Both the position numbers and the translations under genes were made by a program. A stretch of 64,000 nucleotides of DNA, from contig NZ_LGIS01000025.1 of NCBI RefSeq assembly GCF_001187905.1, positions 1 to 64,000 on the forward strand, given 5' to 3'. The notes beneath the pieces are model-generated. The model searched no databases, was not told where the DNA came from, and saw only the letters and a list, made by a program, of their open reading frames with translations. Below, piece by piece: positions 6,839-17,665 of the stretch. This DNA comes from Pantoea sp. RIT-PI-b (GTDB taxonomy: Bacteria; Pseudomonadota; Gammaproteobacteria; Enterobacterales; Enterobacteriaceae). Positions within the stretch are counted from its first letter, which is position 1. Each line of letters opens with the position of its first letter.

Positions 6839-8179
6839 CTATCGCCCCAGCTCACTCAGCGACTTATCCAGCGCACCCACCAGCCAATCGATATCCGCTT
6901 CCTGGAACGCCAATGGCGGACGCAGCTTCAGCACGTTGCCGTAAGGGCCTGCAACTGACGTCAGCACGCGGTGCTCACGCAGTTTCTCAATCAAATCCAG
7001 CGCCAGCGCTTTATCCGGCGTTTTGCTGGCGCGGTCTTGCACCAGTTCGAAACCAATAAACAGCCCGGCGCCGCGCACGTCGCCAATTGATTCATGACGA
7101 TCCATCAGTTTCTGTAATTCGCTCAGCAGCTTAGCCCCGACTACGCGGCTGTGCTCCTGCAAGCCCTCTTCTTTAATCACCGTTAACACCGCCTGCGCTG
7201 CGGCCATCGCTACTGGATTACCGCCAAAGGTGTTGAAGTAAGGAATTTCATCGCTAAACGCGGCCAGCACATCACTTTTCGCCAGCAGGCCCGACACCGG
7301 AATGCCGTTGCCCATTGGTTTGCCGGTGGTGATCACATCGGGCACCACGCCGTGACGTGCAAAGCCCCAGAACGCATCGCCAGTACGACCAAAACCGGGC
7401 TGCACTTCATCGGCGATGAAAATCCCGCCGTTGGCATGTACCACATCGACGGCTTTCTGCAGGAAACCGCGCGGGTTCGGCAGCACGCCATCGGAAGAGA
7501 AGATGGAATCTGCGAGGAAGCCGGCAAACTTGATGCCGTGCGCTTTCATATCATTGATCTGCTGCTGGATTTCATTGGCAAACCATTCGCCGAGATCCGG
7601 TGCATTAACGCGATAAGCATCCGGCGGCGACACCAGACGCGTGGTCGCAGCTAATGGTTGTCCGCTGCCCAGCGCCGGCGAAACGCCCGACGTGAGATCG
7701 CTGGTGCCGTGATAAGCCTCTTGCGACACAATAATGCCGGTACCGCCGCTGAAGGCGCGCGCCACGCGGATCGCCAAATCGTTGGCTTCCGAACCGGTAC
7801 ACATGTACATCGCGCGGTCAATAGCCTCTGGCGTGGTGGCCAGCAGCTCTTCGGAGTAATCGAGAATGCGTTCGTGCAGATAGCGCGTATGGGTATTCAG
7901 CATCTTCATCTGCTGATTCACCGCCTCAATCACCGCCGGATGGCAGTGACCAATGCTGGCCACGTTGTTGTACACATCAAGGTATTTGTCGCCCGCGGCA
8001 TCCCACAGATATTGCCCTTCGCCACGCACTAAATGCACCGGCTTGCGATAAAACAGGCGATACGACTCGCCCAACACTTTACTGCGCTTATCGGTTAGCT
8101 TGCGGGTCGCCGCATCCAGACCGTCGGCGTGCTCAGCACGAAAACTGTTGGTGTCCATGATGGTAGAACGTGTAGCCAT
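6839..8179 (-). CDS. Class-III pyridoxal-phosphate aminotransferase
   Basis: A 446-residue fold-type I PLP enzyme of the class-III aminotransferase family. Asp257 (GIFIADEVQPGFGRTG) should contact the PLP ring nitrogen and Lys287 (TTGKPMGNGIP) should form the Schiff base. It resembles the alanine-glyoxylate aminotransferase 2 / phospholyase clade (SSDGVLPNPRGF), so both transamination and phospho-lyase activity are possible; the substrate is unknown. The start at 8179 (MATRSTIMDT) is chosen because GGGAG lies 6 bases upstream; the longer open frame to 8308 would add a hydrophobic extension absent from the family. It is divergent from a DeoR regulator with direct repeats between them. Confidence 0.87.
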   Translation of the reverse strand: MATRSTIMDTNSFRAEHADGLDAATRKLTDKRSKVLGESYRLFYRKPVHLVRGEGQYLWDAAGDKYLDVYNNVASIGHCHPAVIEAVNQQMKMLNTHTRYLHERILDYSEELLATTPEAIDRAMYMCTGSEANDLAIRVARAFSGGTGIIVSQEAYHGTSDLTSGVSPALGSGQPLAATTRLVSPPDAYRVNAPDLGEWFANEIQQQINDMKAHGIKFAGFLADSIFSSDGVLPNPRGFLQKAVDVVHANGGIFIADEVQPGFGRTGDAFWGFARHGVVPDVITTGKPMGNGIPVSGLLAKSDVLAAFSDEIPYFNTFGGNPVAMAAAQAVLTVIKEEGLQEHSRVVGAKLLSELQKLMDRHESIGDVRGAGLFIGFELVQDRASKTPDKALALDLIEKLREHRVLTSVAGPYGNVLKLRPPLAFQEADIDWLVGALDKSLSELGR

Positions 8180-8259
8180 GGTAACTCCCGTTGCGAAGGT
8201 GAAAGGGGTGCATGCGAAATCGCCGTTTGGCCCTATCATGCCTGCTTTAATAACAAATG

Positions 8260-8291
8260 CAACCAAATACACAAATACAACCAAATACACA
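8260..8291. promoter_or_regulatory. Tandem direct repeats, probable DeoR-family operator
   Basis: CAACCAAATACACA occurs at 8260-8273 and again at 8278-8291, an 18-bp period, in the gap between the aminotransferase and the DeoR gene. DeoR-family repressors often bind tandem repeats, so shared control of both divergent genes is likely. Confidence 0.6.
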
Positions 8292-8353
8292 TGACGGCGT
8301 AATGACACTCAGGTAAGCTTAGGCCCAGGTTGAACACGCCACAGGGAAAAGTC

Positions 8354-9130
8354 ATGCTGCAGGAAACTCGCTTACACCGCATTCGCGCGCTGCTGACCAC
8401 GCAACATCAGGTCAGTACTGAACGCATCATCAAAGAGCTCGGTATTTCGCGAGAAACCGCACGGCGCGACATGATTGAACTGGAAGCGCAAGGATTTGCC
8501 CGCCGTGTGCATGGCGGTTTGGTGGCGGTCGATAGCCAGCCTGAGCCACCGCTGCAGGTACGTCGCAACGCGCAGGCGAAAGAGAAACGCGCGATTGCCG
8601 CCGCCGCGGCGCAACATCTGCAACCGGGCCAAACGCTGTTCCTGGATGCCGGCACCACTACCACCATGCTGGCGGAAGCACTGCGTAGCATGTCGGGTTT
8701 AACCATCATCACCAACAGCCTGCAGGCTGCACTGGCGCTCAGCGCAGCTGATGAGCATGAAACGTTGAATAATCAGGTTATTTTGCTGGGTGGCATGATG
8801 ACGGCGGGCGCACAGCAAACGCGCGGAGAAATGACCATCGGCGAGATTTATCGCTATCGCGCCGATATAGCGCTGCTTTCGCCGGTCGGCATCGATGCCA
8901 AAAACGGTGCCAGTAGTTTTCATCCCCACGAAGCCGCGATTGCCCGCGCCATGGTGCATCAGGCGAACCGCACCTTTTTACTGGCGGATCACAGCAAGCT
9001 CGGTGTGATTAGCCGTTCGGTGTACGCACCGGTTGCAGAGGTCGATCTGCTGATTTGCGACGGCGGCCCGGCAAAACCCGGCGCGCTGGCAGCGCTGCAA
9101 CAGGTATTGCCGCAGGTGCAGGTGGTTTAA
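8354..9130 (+). CDS. DeoR/GlpR family transcriptional regulator
   Basis: A 258-residue DeoR-family repressor. Residues about 5-55 hold the helix-turn-helix ([21 protein letters not shown]), and the rest is the sugar-phosphate-binding domain with the typical [11 protein letters not shown] and HSKLG motifs. The start at 8354 ([14 protein letters not shown]) is preferred over the in-frame ATG at 8330 because AGGGAAAA precedes it and it matches the family N terminus. It is divergent from the aminotransferase, which it probably controls. Its stop overlaps the convergent fdhD stop by 4 bases. Confidence 0.9.
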   Translation: MLQETRLHRIRALLTTQHQVSTERIIKELGISRETARRDMIELEAQGFARRVHGGLVAVDSQPEPPLQVRRNAQAKEKRAIAAAAAQHLQPGQTLFLDAGTTTTMLAEALRSMSGLTIITNSLQAALALSAADEHETLNNQVILLGGMMTAGAQQTRGEMTIGEIYRYRADIALLSPVGIDAKNGASSFHPHEAAIARAMVHQANRTFLLADHSKLGVISRSVYAPVAEVDLLICDGGPAKPGALAALQQVLPQVQVV

Positions 9131-9978
9131 CGCAGACGCTGCGGATGGCTATACACCGTGGCGCGTCCCGGTTTACTGAAGCCAACCAAGGTTAAATTGC
9201 AACGCTCAGCCACCTCAACGGCGAGCTGGGTCGCAGCCGAAACCGCAAACAGAATCTCCACGCCGCACATGGCGGATTTCTGCACCATCTCATAGCTAGC
9301 GCGGCTGGAAACCAGCACCGCGCCCTGCTGCCACGGTTGTTGGCTACGATTGCCGAGCAGTTTATCCAGCGCCACGTGGCGGCCAACATCTTCGTAGCCG
9401 CCCTGCAGCTCACCCTGCGGCGACATCCATGCCGCCGCGTGCGTACAGCCGGTGAGGTTGCCGATCGGTTGATAGTCGCGCAGCTGCGCCAGGCCCTTAT
9501 CAAGATTGGCCAAATCAAAAGTTTGCGTGAACGGCAGCGGCTGCAGCGGCTTGCCAATTTGATCGAGTTGCTCCACGCCACACACGCCGCAGCCGGTACG
9601 ACCGGCCATCGCACGGCGCTGCTCTTTCAGCGCCATAAAGCGGCGGCTGGAGAGCTCAATCTGCACTTCAATGCCATTGCAACCTGGCACCACATCCATG
9701 CCGAAAATCTCGTTGGGCTTATCGATTATCCCTTCAGATAAAGAAAACCCCAGCGCAAACGCTTCGAGATCGTTGGGCGTCGCCATCATCACCACGTGCG
9801 AGATACCGTTATACACCAGCGCGATCGGCACTTCCTGCGCCAGCCAGTCACTTTCCGCGTCGTCGATAGTACCGCGTTGCCACACCTGCGATTGCACCGC
9901 ACCTGAGATCTTATTCACACTCTCGTTACATTCTGGCTGATTAGCTTTCACTTTTTTCGTCTCGCGCAACAACCACAT
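9127..9978 (-). CDS. fdhD: Formate dehydrogenase accessory sulfurtransferase FdhD
   Basis: A 283-residue protein strongly matching E. coli FdhD (277 residues). It moves sulfur from IscS to the molybdopterin cofactor of formate dehydrogenases, which is required for activity. The catalytic [14 protein letters not shown] motif with its two cysteines is intact, as are [20 protein letters not shown] and [17 protein letters not shown]. The ATG at 9978 has no clear ribosome-binding site; a GTG nine codons later (VKANQ) preceded by a GA-rich tract is an alternative start. It is divergent from fdoG, the same arrangement as in E. coli. Confidence 0.96.
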   Translation of the reverse strand: MWLLRETKKVKANQPECNESVNKISGAVQSQVWQRGTIDDAESDWLAQEVPIALVYNGISHVVMMATPNDLEAFALGFSLSEGIIDKPNEIFGMDVVPGCNGIEVQIELSSRRFMALKEQRRAMAGRTGCGVCGVEQLDQIGKPLQPLPFTQTFDLANLDKGLAQLRDYQPIGNLTGCTHAAAWMSPQGELQGGYEDVGRHVALDKLLGNRSQQPWQQGAVLVSSRASYEMVQKSAMCGVEILFAVSAATQLAVEVAERCNLTLVGFSKPGRATVYSHPQRLR

Positions 9979-10071
9979 TAAAGCTGTGGTAATATTTGGC
10001 CGCTATTGTCACAAGTTTAGTCGGGTCATTCTTGCCCCATACATCGCAAGAATATAGAGGGATGATAATCC

Positions 10072-13000
10072 ATGAATGTCAGCCGAAGAAAATTCTTCAA
10101 AGTATGTGCTGGCGGTATGGCAGGGACAACGGCAGCACTGCTCGGCTTTGCGCCGGAAGTGGCATTGGCGGAAACACGACAGTACAAACTGCTGCGTGCC
10201 CGCGAAACCCGTAATACCTGCACTTACTGTTCAGTCGGCTGTGGCTTGTTAATGTACAGCCTTGGTGACGGCGCGAAAAACGCCAAAGAGACCATTTTCC
10301 ATATTGAAGGGGATCCGGACCATCCGGTGAGTCGCGGCGCATTGTGCCCAAAAGGCGCTGGCCTGCTCGACTTTGTCCACAGCGACAGCCGTCTGCAATT
10401 CCCGGAATATCGCGCGCCAGGCTCAAATAAATGGCAGCGCATTAGCTGGGACGATGCGTTTGATCGCATCGCAAAACTGATGAAAGCCGACCGCGATGCA
10501 AACTTTGTCGCGCAGAACGCCGCAGGCGTGACGGTAAACCGTTGGCTCTCGACCGGCATGTTGTGTGCTTCGGCATCCAGCAATGAAACCGGCTATTTAA
10601 CCCAGAAATTTACCCGATCGCTCGGCATGTTAGCGGTCGACAACCAGGCACGCGTTTGACACGGACCAACGGTAGCAAGTCTTGCTCCAACATTTGGTCG
10701 CGGTGCGATGACCAATCACTGGGTCGACATCCGTAATGCCAATCTGATCGTTGTGATGGGCGGGAACGCGGCTGAAGCGCATCCTGTCGGTTTCCGCTGG
10801 GCAATGGAAGCCAAGATTCACAACAAAGCCAAACTGATCGTTATCGATCCGCGCTTTACGCGTACGGCATCGGTCGCTGATTTCTATACCCCGATTCGCT
10901 CGGGCACCGACATCACCTTCCTGTCGGGCGTACTGCTGTGGCTGCTGCAAAATGACAAAATCCAGCATGAATATGTGCAGGCGTATACCAATGCCAGCCT
11001 GATCGTGCGTGAGGATTATCATTTTGAAGATGGCTTGTTCAGCGGCTACGACGAAGAGAATCGCAAATACGACAAAACCAGCTGGAACTACGAGCTGGGC
11101 GATGACGGCTTCGCTAAGCGCGATACCACGCTCACCCATCCACGCTGCGTGTGGAACCTGCTCAAGCAGCATGTCAGCCGCTATACGCCGGAGATCGTCG
11201 AACGTATCTGCGGTACGCCAAAAGCGGACTTCCTGCACGTTTGCGAACTGATTGGCGAAACCAGCGCGCGCGACCGCACCACCTCGTTCCTGTATGCGCT
11301 CGGCTGGACGCAACACTCGGTAGGTGCGCAGAACATCCGCACCATGGCGATGATTCAGCTGCTGCTCGGCAACATGGGCATGATTGGCGGCGGCATCAAT
11401 GCGCTGCGCGGCCACTCCAACATTCAGGGACTGACCGATCTTGGCCTGCTGTCGCAAAGCCTGCCGGGTTACATGACCTTGCCGTCGGAGAAACAAGCCG
11501 ACCTGCAAACCTATCTGGCTGCCAATACGCCAAAAGCGCTGCTGCCGGATCAGGTGAACTACTGGAGCAACTACCCGAAATTCTTTGTCAGCCAGATGAA
11601 AGCCTTCTTCGGCGATAAAGCCCAGGCGGAAAACAGCTGGGGCTTCGACTGGTTGCCGAAGTGGGATAAAGGTTACGACGTGCTGCAGTACTTCGAGATG
11701 ATGTCGCAAGGCAAGGTCAACGGCTATCTGTGTCAGGGCTTTAACCCGGTGGCGTCGTTCCCGAACAAGCGTAAAGTGATCGCTTCGTTATCGAAGCTGA
11801 AGTTCCTGGTCACCATCGACCCGCTCAACACCGAAACCGCCACCTTCTGGGAGAATCACGACGAGTTCAACGATGTCGATCCGTCGCAGATTCAAACTGA
11901 AGTGTTCCGCCTGCCGTCCACCTGCTTCGCCGAAGAGAACGGGTCGATCGTTAACTCCGGCCGCTGGCTGCAGTGGCACTGGAAAGGCCAGGATGCGCCG
12001 GGCGAAGCGCTGAATGATGGCGAAATCCTCTCGGGGATCTACCTGCGTCTGCGTGAAATGTATGCGCGCGAAGGCGGTGCGCTGCCAGAGCAGGTGCTGA
12101 ACATGAGCTGGAACTACAAAACGCCGGACAATCCTGCGCCAGAAGAAGTGGCGATGGAGAACAACGGTAAAGCGCTGGCCGACGTGTTCGATGACAAAGG
12201 CACGCTGCTGGTGAAGAAGGGCCAACAGCTCAGCACCTTTGCCCATCTGAAAGATGACGGCAGCACCAGCAGTGGCTGCTGGATTTTCGCCGGTAGCTGG
12301 ACGCCGGATGGCAACCAAATGGCGCGCCGTGACAACACTGACCCAACCGGACTTGGCAATACGCTGAACTGGAGCTGGGCGTGGCCGCTCAACCGCCGCA
12401 TCCTCTACAACCGCGCCTCGGCGGACCCGCAAGGCAATCCGTGGGATGCGAAACGCCAGATCCTGAAGTGGGATGGCAGCAAATGGGGCGGCATGGATGT
12501 GCCGGATTACAGCGCCGCCGCGCCAGGCAGCGATGTCGGGCCGTTCATCATGCAGCCGGAAGGTCTCGGCCGCCTGTTTGCGCTCGACAAAATGGCCGAA
12601 GGTCCGTTCCCGGAGCACTACGAGCCGTTTGAAACGCCGATTGGCACCAATCCGCTGCATCCGAACGTGGTGTCCAATCCAGCGGCGCGCGTGTTCAAGG
12701 ACGATTTGGCGTCGATGGGCCAGGCGGAGCAGTTCCCGTATGTCGGCACCACCTATCGTCTCACCGAGCATTTCCATTACTGGACCAAACACGCGCGGCT
12801 CAACGCCATCGCGCAGCCGGAACAGTTTATTGAGATCGGCGAGAAGCTGGCCAACAAGCTCGGCATCGCGCAGGGCGATACGGTGAAAGTGAGCTCCAAT
12901 CGCGGCTATATCAAAGCCAAAGCGGTGGTCACCAAACGCATCCGTCCACTGAACGTCGACGGCAAAATCGTCGATACCATCGGCATTCCGATTCACTGGG

Positions 13001-13119
13001 GTTATCAGGGCGTGGCGAAAAAAGGCTTTATCGCCAACACCCTGACGCCATTTGTCGGTGATGCCAACACGCAAACGCCAGAATTTAAGGCGTTCCTGGT
13101 CAACGTCGAGAAGGTGTAA
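10072..13119 (+). CDS. fdoG: Formate dehydrogenase-O alpha subunit, selenocysteine-containing
   Basis: A 1015-residue molybdenum bis-MGD catalytic subunit; E. coli FdoG has 1016. It oxidises formate to CO2 on the periplasmic face and passes electrons to FdoH. The N terminus has a Tat signal (SRRKFFK, then a hydrophobic stretch ending near ALA). A [4Fe-4S] motif follows (CTYCSVGCG with a later Cys in GALCPKGAG). The in-frame TGA at 10657-10659 is codon 196 and is read as selenocysteine, the Mo ligand; reading frame and homology continue unbroken across it and a SECIS hairpin follows. It is first in fdoGHI-fdhE. Confidence 0.97.
10657..10700 (+). promoter_or_regulatory. UGA selenocysteine codon with bacterial SECIS hairpin
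   Basis: After TGA at 10657, GACCAA (10664-10669) pairs with TTGGTC (10694-10699) as the lower stem. GG-AGCAAG (10671-10679) pairs with CTTGCT-CC (10681-10688) as the upper stem, giving an AAGTCTT-type apical loop. Distance and shape fit a SelB-binding SECIS inside the coding region, as in E. coli fdnG/fdoG. Confidence 0.9.
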
Positions 13120-13130
13120 GGAGAACGAAT

Positions 13131-14030
13131 ATGGCTTATCAATCTCAAGACATTATCCGCCGCTCCGCGACCAATGGACTCACGCCTGCCCCGCAGGCGC
13201 GTAACCATCAGCAGGAAGTGGCGAAACTGATCGACGTGACCACCTGCATCGGCTGCAAGGCCTGTCAGGTGGCGTGTTCGGAGTGGAATGACATCCGCGA
13301 CGAGGTGGGACATAACGTTGGGGTGTACGACAACCCCGCCGATTTAACCGCCAAATCCTGGACGGTGATGCGCTTCTCAGAAGTGGAGGAGAACGGCAAG
13401 TTAGAGTGGCTGATCCGCAAGGATGGCTGCATGCACTGCGCCGATCCCGGCTGCCTGAAAGCCTGTCCATCTGAAGGTGCGATCATTCAGTACGCCAACG
13501 GCATCGTCGATTTTCAGTCGGAACAGTGCATTGGCTGCGGCTACTGTATTGCGGGCTGTCCATTCGACGTGCCACGTATGAATAAAGACGACAACCGCGT
13601 GTATAAATGCACGCTGTGCGTCGATCGTGTCAATGTGGGCCAGGAACCAGCATGCGTGAAAACCTGCCCGACCGGTGCGATTCACTTCGGCAGTAAAAGC
13701 GATATGCAGGCGCTGGCGGGTGAACGCGTAGCCGAACTTAATACGCGCGGTTATGCCAATGCGGGCTTGTACGATCCAGCAGGCGTGGGCGGCACGCACG
13801 TGATGTACGTGCTGCACCATGCCGATAAACCGCAGCTCTATCACGGTTTGCCGGAGAACCCGAGCATCAGCCCAGCGGTGACTTTCTGGAAAGGTATCTG
13901 GAAACCGCTGGCAGCCATCGGCTTCGCCGCCACTTTCGCTGCCTCGGTGTTCCACTACGTCGGCGTAGGTCCAAACCGCGTGGAAGAGGATGAAGACGAG
14001 AACCTGCACGAAAAAGAGGAGCGCGAATAA
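13131..14030 (+). CDS. fdoH: Formate dehydrogenase-O beta subunit, iron-sulfur
   Basis: A 299-residue electron-transfer subunit. Four cysteine clusters for [4Fe-4S] centres are visible: [41 protein letters not shown] and CTLCVDRV with ACVKTCP. One C-terminal membrane segment (about residues 255-280, [19 protein letters not shown]) anchors it and touches FdoI. It carries electrons from FdoG to the cytochrome b subunit. The acidic C-terminal tail is cytoplasmic. The start at 13131 follows AGGAGAACGAAT; the stop overlaps the fdoI start by one base. Confidence 0.97.
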   Translation: MAYQSQDIIRRSATNGLTPAPQARNHQQEVAKLIDVTTCIGCKACQVACSEWNDIRDEVGHNVGVYDNPADLTAKSWTVMRFSEVEENGKLEWLIRKDGCMHCADPGCLKACPSEGAIIQYANGIVDFQSEQCIGCGYCIAGCPFDVPRMNKDDNRVYKCTLCVDRVNVGQEPACVKTCPTGAIHFGSKSDMQALAGERVAELNTRGYANAGLYDPAGVGGTHVMYVLHHADKPQLYHGLPENPSISPAVTFWKGIWKPLAAIGFAATFAASVFHYVGVGPNRVEEDEDENLHEKEERE

Positions 14031-14671
14031 TGAAAAAACGCGATCGTCTGGTGCGCTACAGCGCACCGGAACGCATCAATCACTGGATTGTGGCGTTCTG
14101 TTTTGTCTTCGCCGCGTTAAGCGGACTGGGTTTCTTTTTCCCTTCGTTTAACTGGCTGATGCACGTCCTTGGCACGCCGCAGCTGGCGCGCATCCTGCAT
14201 CCGTTTGTCGGTGTGGTGATGTTTGCCGCCTTTATCATCATGTTCTTACGTTATTGGAAACATAATCTGATTAATCGTGAAGACCTGGTGTGGGCGAAAA
14301 ACATTCACAAAATCGTACAAAACGAAGAGGTCGGCGATACCGGCAAATACAACTTCGGGCAGAAGTGTGTGTTCTGGGCTGCTATCATCAGCTTAGTCTT
14401 GCTGCTGGTGAGCGGAATTGTTATCTGGCGCCCGTACTTTGCCGGGGCCTTTACCATTCCGCTGATTCGCATCGCGCTAGTGGTGCATTCGGTCTCAGCT
14501 GTGGCGCTGATCATGGTGATTATGGTGCACATCTACGCTGCGTTGTGGGTGAAAGGCACCATTACCGCCATGGTTGAGGGCTGGGTTCCGGCCGCGTGGG
14601 CGAAGAAACATCATCCACGCTGGTATCGCGAGCAGCGCCAACGCCAAACACAACAGGAAAAACGTCCCTGA
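14030..14671 (+). CDS. fdoI: Formate dehydrogenase-O gamma subunit, cytochrome b556
   Basis: A 213-residue membrane subunit with four hydrophobic helices. It binds two b hemes and reduces quinone at the inner membrane; candidate heme histidines are in [33 protein letters not shown] and VMVHIYAAL. Length matches E. coli FdoI (211). It starts on the last base of the fdoH stop and its stop overlaps the fdhE start, so the three genes are tightly coupled. Confidence 0.96.
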   Translation: MKKRDRLVRYSAPERINHWIVAFCFVFAALSGLGFFFPSFNWLMHVLGTPQLARILHPFVGVVMFAAFIIMFLRYWKHNLINREDLVWAKNIHKIVQNEEVGDTGKYNFGQKCVFWAAIISLVLLLVSGIVIWRPYFAGAFTIPLIRIALVVHSVSAVALIMVIMVHIYAALWVKGTITAMVEGWVPAAWAKKHHPRWYREQRQRQTQQEKRP

Positions 14672-15597
14672 TGAGTATTCGCATCATCCCGCAGGACCAG
14701 CTGGAGAAAGGCGAAAAGCACACGGCGGAGCAGGTTCCGCCGTTACTTTTCCCCCGGCTGAAAAATCTGTATAGCCGCCGAGCGGCGCGTTTGCGCGATT
14801 TGGCCGCGAAGAATCCGCTGGGTGATTACCTGCGCTTTGCCGCGGTGATCGCCGAAGCGCAGGAGATCGTGCTGTATGACCATCCGCTGCAGCTTGATCT
14901 GCAGCAGCGGCTGGTGCAGAGCGCCGAACAGGGCAAACCGCCACTCGATATTCACACCTATCCGCGCGATGCGCACTGGCAACGTCTGCTGCATTCACTG
15001 ATTGCCGAGCTAAAGCCCGAAATGAGCGGCCAGGCGCTGGCGGTGTTAGAGAATCTGGAGAAAGCCTCCACCAGCGAACTGGAAAGTCTGGCGCACGCGC
15101 TGCTGGAGGGCGATTTTGCGCAGGTCAGCAGTGATAAATCGCCGTTTATCTGGGCGGCATTATCGATTTACTGGGCGCAGATGGCGGCGTTGATTCCCGG
15201 CAAAGCGCGTGCGGAGTATGGCGAGCATCGCCAGTTCTGCCCGGTGTGCGCCAGCGTACCGGTCACCAGCGTGGTGCACATGAGCGTTGGCCAGCAGGGC
15301 TTGCGCTACTTGCACTGCAATCTGTGTGAAAGCGAATGGTATGTGGTGCGCAGCAAGTGCTCCAACTGCGAACAAACAGGCGATTTGCATTACTGGTCGC
15401 TGGACAGTGAAAAAGCGGCGGTGAAAGCAGAAAGCTGCGGCGACTGCGGCACCTACCTGAAGATGCTGTATCAGGAGAAGGATCCCGCCGTGGAGCCGGT
15501 CGCTGATGATTTGGCGTCGCTGGTGCTGGATGCCCGCATGGAGCAGGAAGGATTCGCACGCAGCAGTTTGAATCCGTTTATGTTTCCCGGCGATTAA
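14671..15597 (+). CDS. fdhE: Formate dehydrogenase accessory protein FdhE
   Basis: A 308-residue cytoplasmic protein (E. coli FdhE 309) needed for assembly or quality control of formate dehydrogenases N and O before Tat export. The C-terminal half has four paired-cysteine knuckles: [25 protein letters not shown] and CGDCGTY, typical of FdhE iron binding. The start at 14671 ([14 protein letters not shown]) overlaps the fdoI stop as TGATG and matches E. coli; a longer in-frame extension inside fdoI is not used. It is the last gene of the fdo operon. Confidence 0.95.
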   Translation: MSIRIIPQDQLEKGEKHTAEQVPPLLFPRLKNLYSRRAARLRDLAAKNPLGDYLRFAAVIAEAQEIVLYDHPLQLDLQQRLVQSAEQGKPPLDIHTYPRDAHWQRLLHSLIAELKPEMSGQALAVLENLEKASTSELESLAHALLEGDFAQVSSDKSPFIWAALSIYWAQMAALIPGKARAEYGEHRQFCPVCASVPVTSVVHMSVGQQGLRYLHCNLCESEWYVVRSKCSNCEQTGDLHYWSLDSEKAAVKAESCGDCGTYLKMLYQEKDPAVEPVADDLASLVLDARMEQEGFARSSLNPFMFPGD

Positions 15598-15608
15598 ACG
15601 TTCCGTTT

Positions 15609-15632
15609 GTAGGGTCGTCATTCATGGCGGCC
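15609..15632. repeat. REP-like hairpin, family A
   Basis: Begins GTAGGGTCGTCATTCATGGC and ends GGCC. It is one of several copies of a short palindrome (core GTCGCCATTCATGGCGAC) in this window. It lies between fdhE and yibF. Confidence 0.85.
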
Positions 15633-15665
15633 TTCTCATGAATTCATTCAACACGGAGGCGAACG

Positions 15666-16277
15666 ATGAAACTGATTGGCAGCTACACCAGCCCTTTTGT
15701 GCGCAAAATTTCAGTGATTTTGCTGGAAAAAGGCCTGGTCTTCGAATTCATCAACCAGTCACCGTGGACCGATGACAGTCACGTGCCGCAATACAATCCG
15801 CTGGGTAAAGTCCCGGCGTTGATTGATGACAATCAGCTCACCTGGTTCGACTCCTCCATCATTGCGCAGGTGATTGAACTGCGTGGCGATGCGCCAGCGT
15901 TACTGCCCACTGATGCCTTGCGCGCCTTACAAATCCGTCAGCTGGAAAAATTGGCCGACGGCATCAATGACGCAGCGGTGATGATCGTGCGCGAGCAAAT
16001 GCGTCCTGGCGATCAGCAATCGGAAGAGGTGCTGCTACGCAATCGTGACAAAATCCAGCGCGGCCTTGATGCGCTGGAAACCGCCGCCGCGCAGGGCGAA
16101 CTGCTGAATAGCGGTACGTTAAATCTGGCGGATATCGCCACCGGCTGCATGATTGGCTACCTCAACTTCCGCCGCGTGCTGCCAAACTGGTGCGTGAATC
16201 GCCCGGCGCTGGTGAAGCTGGCGCAAACCCTGTTTGAACGGGAGAGTTTTGCCCGCACCGTTCCGCCCACTCGCTAA
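15666..16277 (+). CDS. yibF: Glutathione S-transferase family protein YibF
   Basis: A 203-residue GST-fold protein matching E. coli YibF (202). The N-terminal thioredoxin-like domain (about 1-75) holds the glutathione-site segment [12 protein letters not shown] and the cis-proline LGKVPALI. The all-helical C-terminal domain ends [13 protein letters not shown]. coli YibF binds glutathione; its physiological substrate is unknown. It lies 8 bases before selA, the same order yibF-selA-selB as in E. coli, and may be co-transcribed. The ribosome-binding site is GGAGGCGAACG. Confidence 0.93.
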   Translation: MKLIGSYTSPFVRKISVILLEKGLVFEFINQSPWTDDSHVPQYNPLGKVPALIDDNQLTWFDSSIIAQVIELRGDAPALLPTDALRALQIRQLEKLADGINDAAVMIVREQMRPGDQQSEEVLLRNRDKIQRGLDALETAAAQGELLNSGTLNLADIATGCMIGYLNFRRVLPNWCVNRPALVKLAQTLFERESFARTVPPTR

Positions 16278-16285
16278 GTCACTTG

Positions 16286-17665
16286 ATGAAAAACCTTTAT
16301 AGTCAATTACCTGCTATTGATAGCCTGCTGCGCGATCCCGCATTGCAGCCGCTGGTTGCCGATCTCGGTACTGCCTTTGCCACCCGTCAACTGCGTGCAA
16401 TGCAGCAGGAAGCGCGTGAACACATTCAGCAGCAGCAAACGTTACCCGCCTGGCACGCCAGCTGGCCGGACGAAGCATTGCGGCGCTCTCAGCACCAGCA
16501 GCAAAGTGCGCTGCGTCCGGTGTTCAATCTCACCGGCACCGTGCTGCACACCAATCTCGGCCGGGCGCAACTCAGCGATCGCGCCATCGACGCGGTGGTT
16601 AACTGCTTGCGCCAGCCGGTGACGCTGGAATATGCGCTGGATGACGCCACTCGCGGCCATCGCGATCGTGCAGTCAGCGCGTTACTGTGCGAGTTAACCG
16701 GCGCGGAAGCGGCATGCATCGTCAATAACAACGCGGCGGCGGTTTTATTGATGCTGGCGGCCTTAGCGCCGGGCCGTGAAGTGATTGTCTCGCGCGGCGA
16801 ACTCGTTGAGATTGGCGGCGCCTTCCGTATTCCTGACGTGATGCGCCAGGCAGGCTGCAAATTAGTCGAAGTGGGCACCACCAATCGCACTCATCTGAAG
16901 GATTATCGCGCCGCGATCGGAGAAAATAGCGGCCTTTTGATGAAGGTGCATACTAGCAACTATCAAATTCAGGGCTTTACTCATGCGGTAACAGAAGCGG
17001 AGTTGGCTGAACTGGGAGATGCGTATCAATTGCCGGTGATCACCGATCTTGGCAGCGGTTCGCTCATAGATATGACCGAATTTGGCCTGCCAGCAGAGCC
17101 AATGCCGCAGCAACTGATTGCTGCCGGTGTAAGTTTGGTGAGTTTTTCCGGCGATAAGCTGCTGGGCGGTCCACAGGCCGGGATTATCGTCGGCAAACAG
17201 GCGCTGATTGACCAGCTGCAGTCGCATCCGCTGAAACGTGCGCTGCGCGTCGACAAAATGACGCTCGCTGCGCTGGAAGCCACATTACAGCTCTATCGCC
17301 AGCCGGAAACCTTGCGTGAAGCGTTACCCACGCTGCGCCTGCTGACGCGTTCTGCGCACGATATTCTGCAGCAGGCCGAGCGCCTGATGCCAGCACTGGA
17401 ACACGCTTATAACCAGCAGTTTTCACTGGCGATAGCGCCCTGTTCATCACAAATCGGTAGCGGATCGCTGCCGGTTGAGCGTCTCCCCAGTTTCGCCATC
17501 ACCTTTACGCCACGCGAGGGACGCGGCAGCCAACTCACCAATTTGTCACAACGCTGGCGCAGCCTGCCGCGTCCGGTGATTGGTCGTATTCAGGAAGGCA
17601 AACTGTGGCTCGATTTGCGTTGCCTCGATGATGAAGCCGCCCTGATTCAGGCCTTAGTACCATGA
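16286..17665 (+). CDS. selA: L-seryl-tRNA(Sec) selenium transferase
   Basis: A 459-residue PLP enzyme (E. coli SelA 463) that converts Ser-tRNA(Sec) to Sec-tRNA(Sec) using selenophosphate. Landmarks are [55 protein letters not shown] and the PLP lysine in [14 protein letters not shown]. The start is uncertain: ATG at 16286 is adopted, but TTG at 16283 is in frame and neither has a strong ribosome-binding site. The stop overlaps the selB start by 4 bases (ATGA), so translation is coupled. Confidence 0.97.
   Translation: MKNLYSQLPAIDSLLRDPALQPLVADLGTAFATRQLRAMQQEAREHIQQQQTLPAWHASWPDEALRRSQHQQQSALRPVFNLTGTVLHTNLGRAQLSDRAIDAVVNCLRQPVTLEYALDDATRGHRDRAVSALLCELTGAEAACIVNNNAAAVLLMLAALAPGREVIVSRGELVEIGGAFRIPDVMRQAGCKLVEVGTTNRTHLKDYRAAIGENSGLLMKVHTSNYQIQGFTHAVTEAELAELGDAYQLPVITDLGSGSLIDMTEFGLPAEPMPQQLIAAGVSLVSFSGDKLLGGPQAGIIVGKQALIDQLQSHPLKRALRVDKMTLAALEATLQLYRQPETLREALPTLRLLTRSAHDILQQAERLMPALEHAYNQQFSLAIAPCSSQIGSGSLPVERLPSFAITFTPREGRGSQLTNLSQRWRSLPRPVIGRIQEGKLWLDLRCLDDEAALIQALVP

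Noticed and set aside
10630..13074. Long antisense open frames opposite fdoG (about 359 and 428 codons)
   Set aside because: They mirror the codon bias of a high-GC gene, have no ribosome-binding sites and no recognisable family.
10072..13119. fdoG appearing as two ORFs split by TGA, suggesting a frameshift or pseudogene
   Set aside because: The TGA is in frame at the known selenocysteine position, is followed by a SECIS hairpin, and selA, selB and selC are intact.
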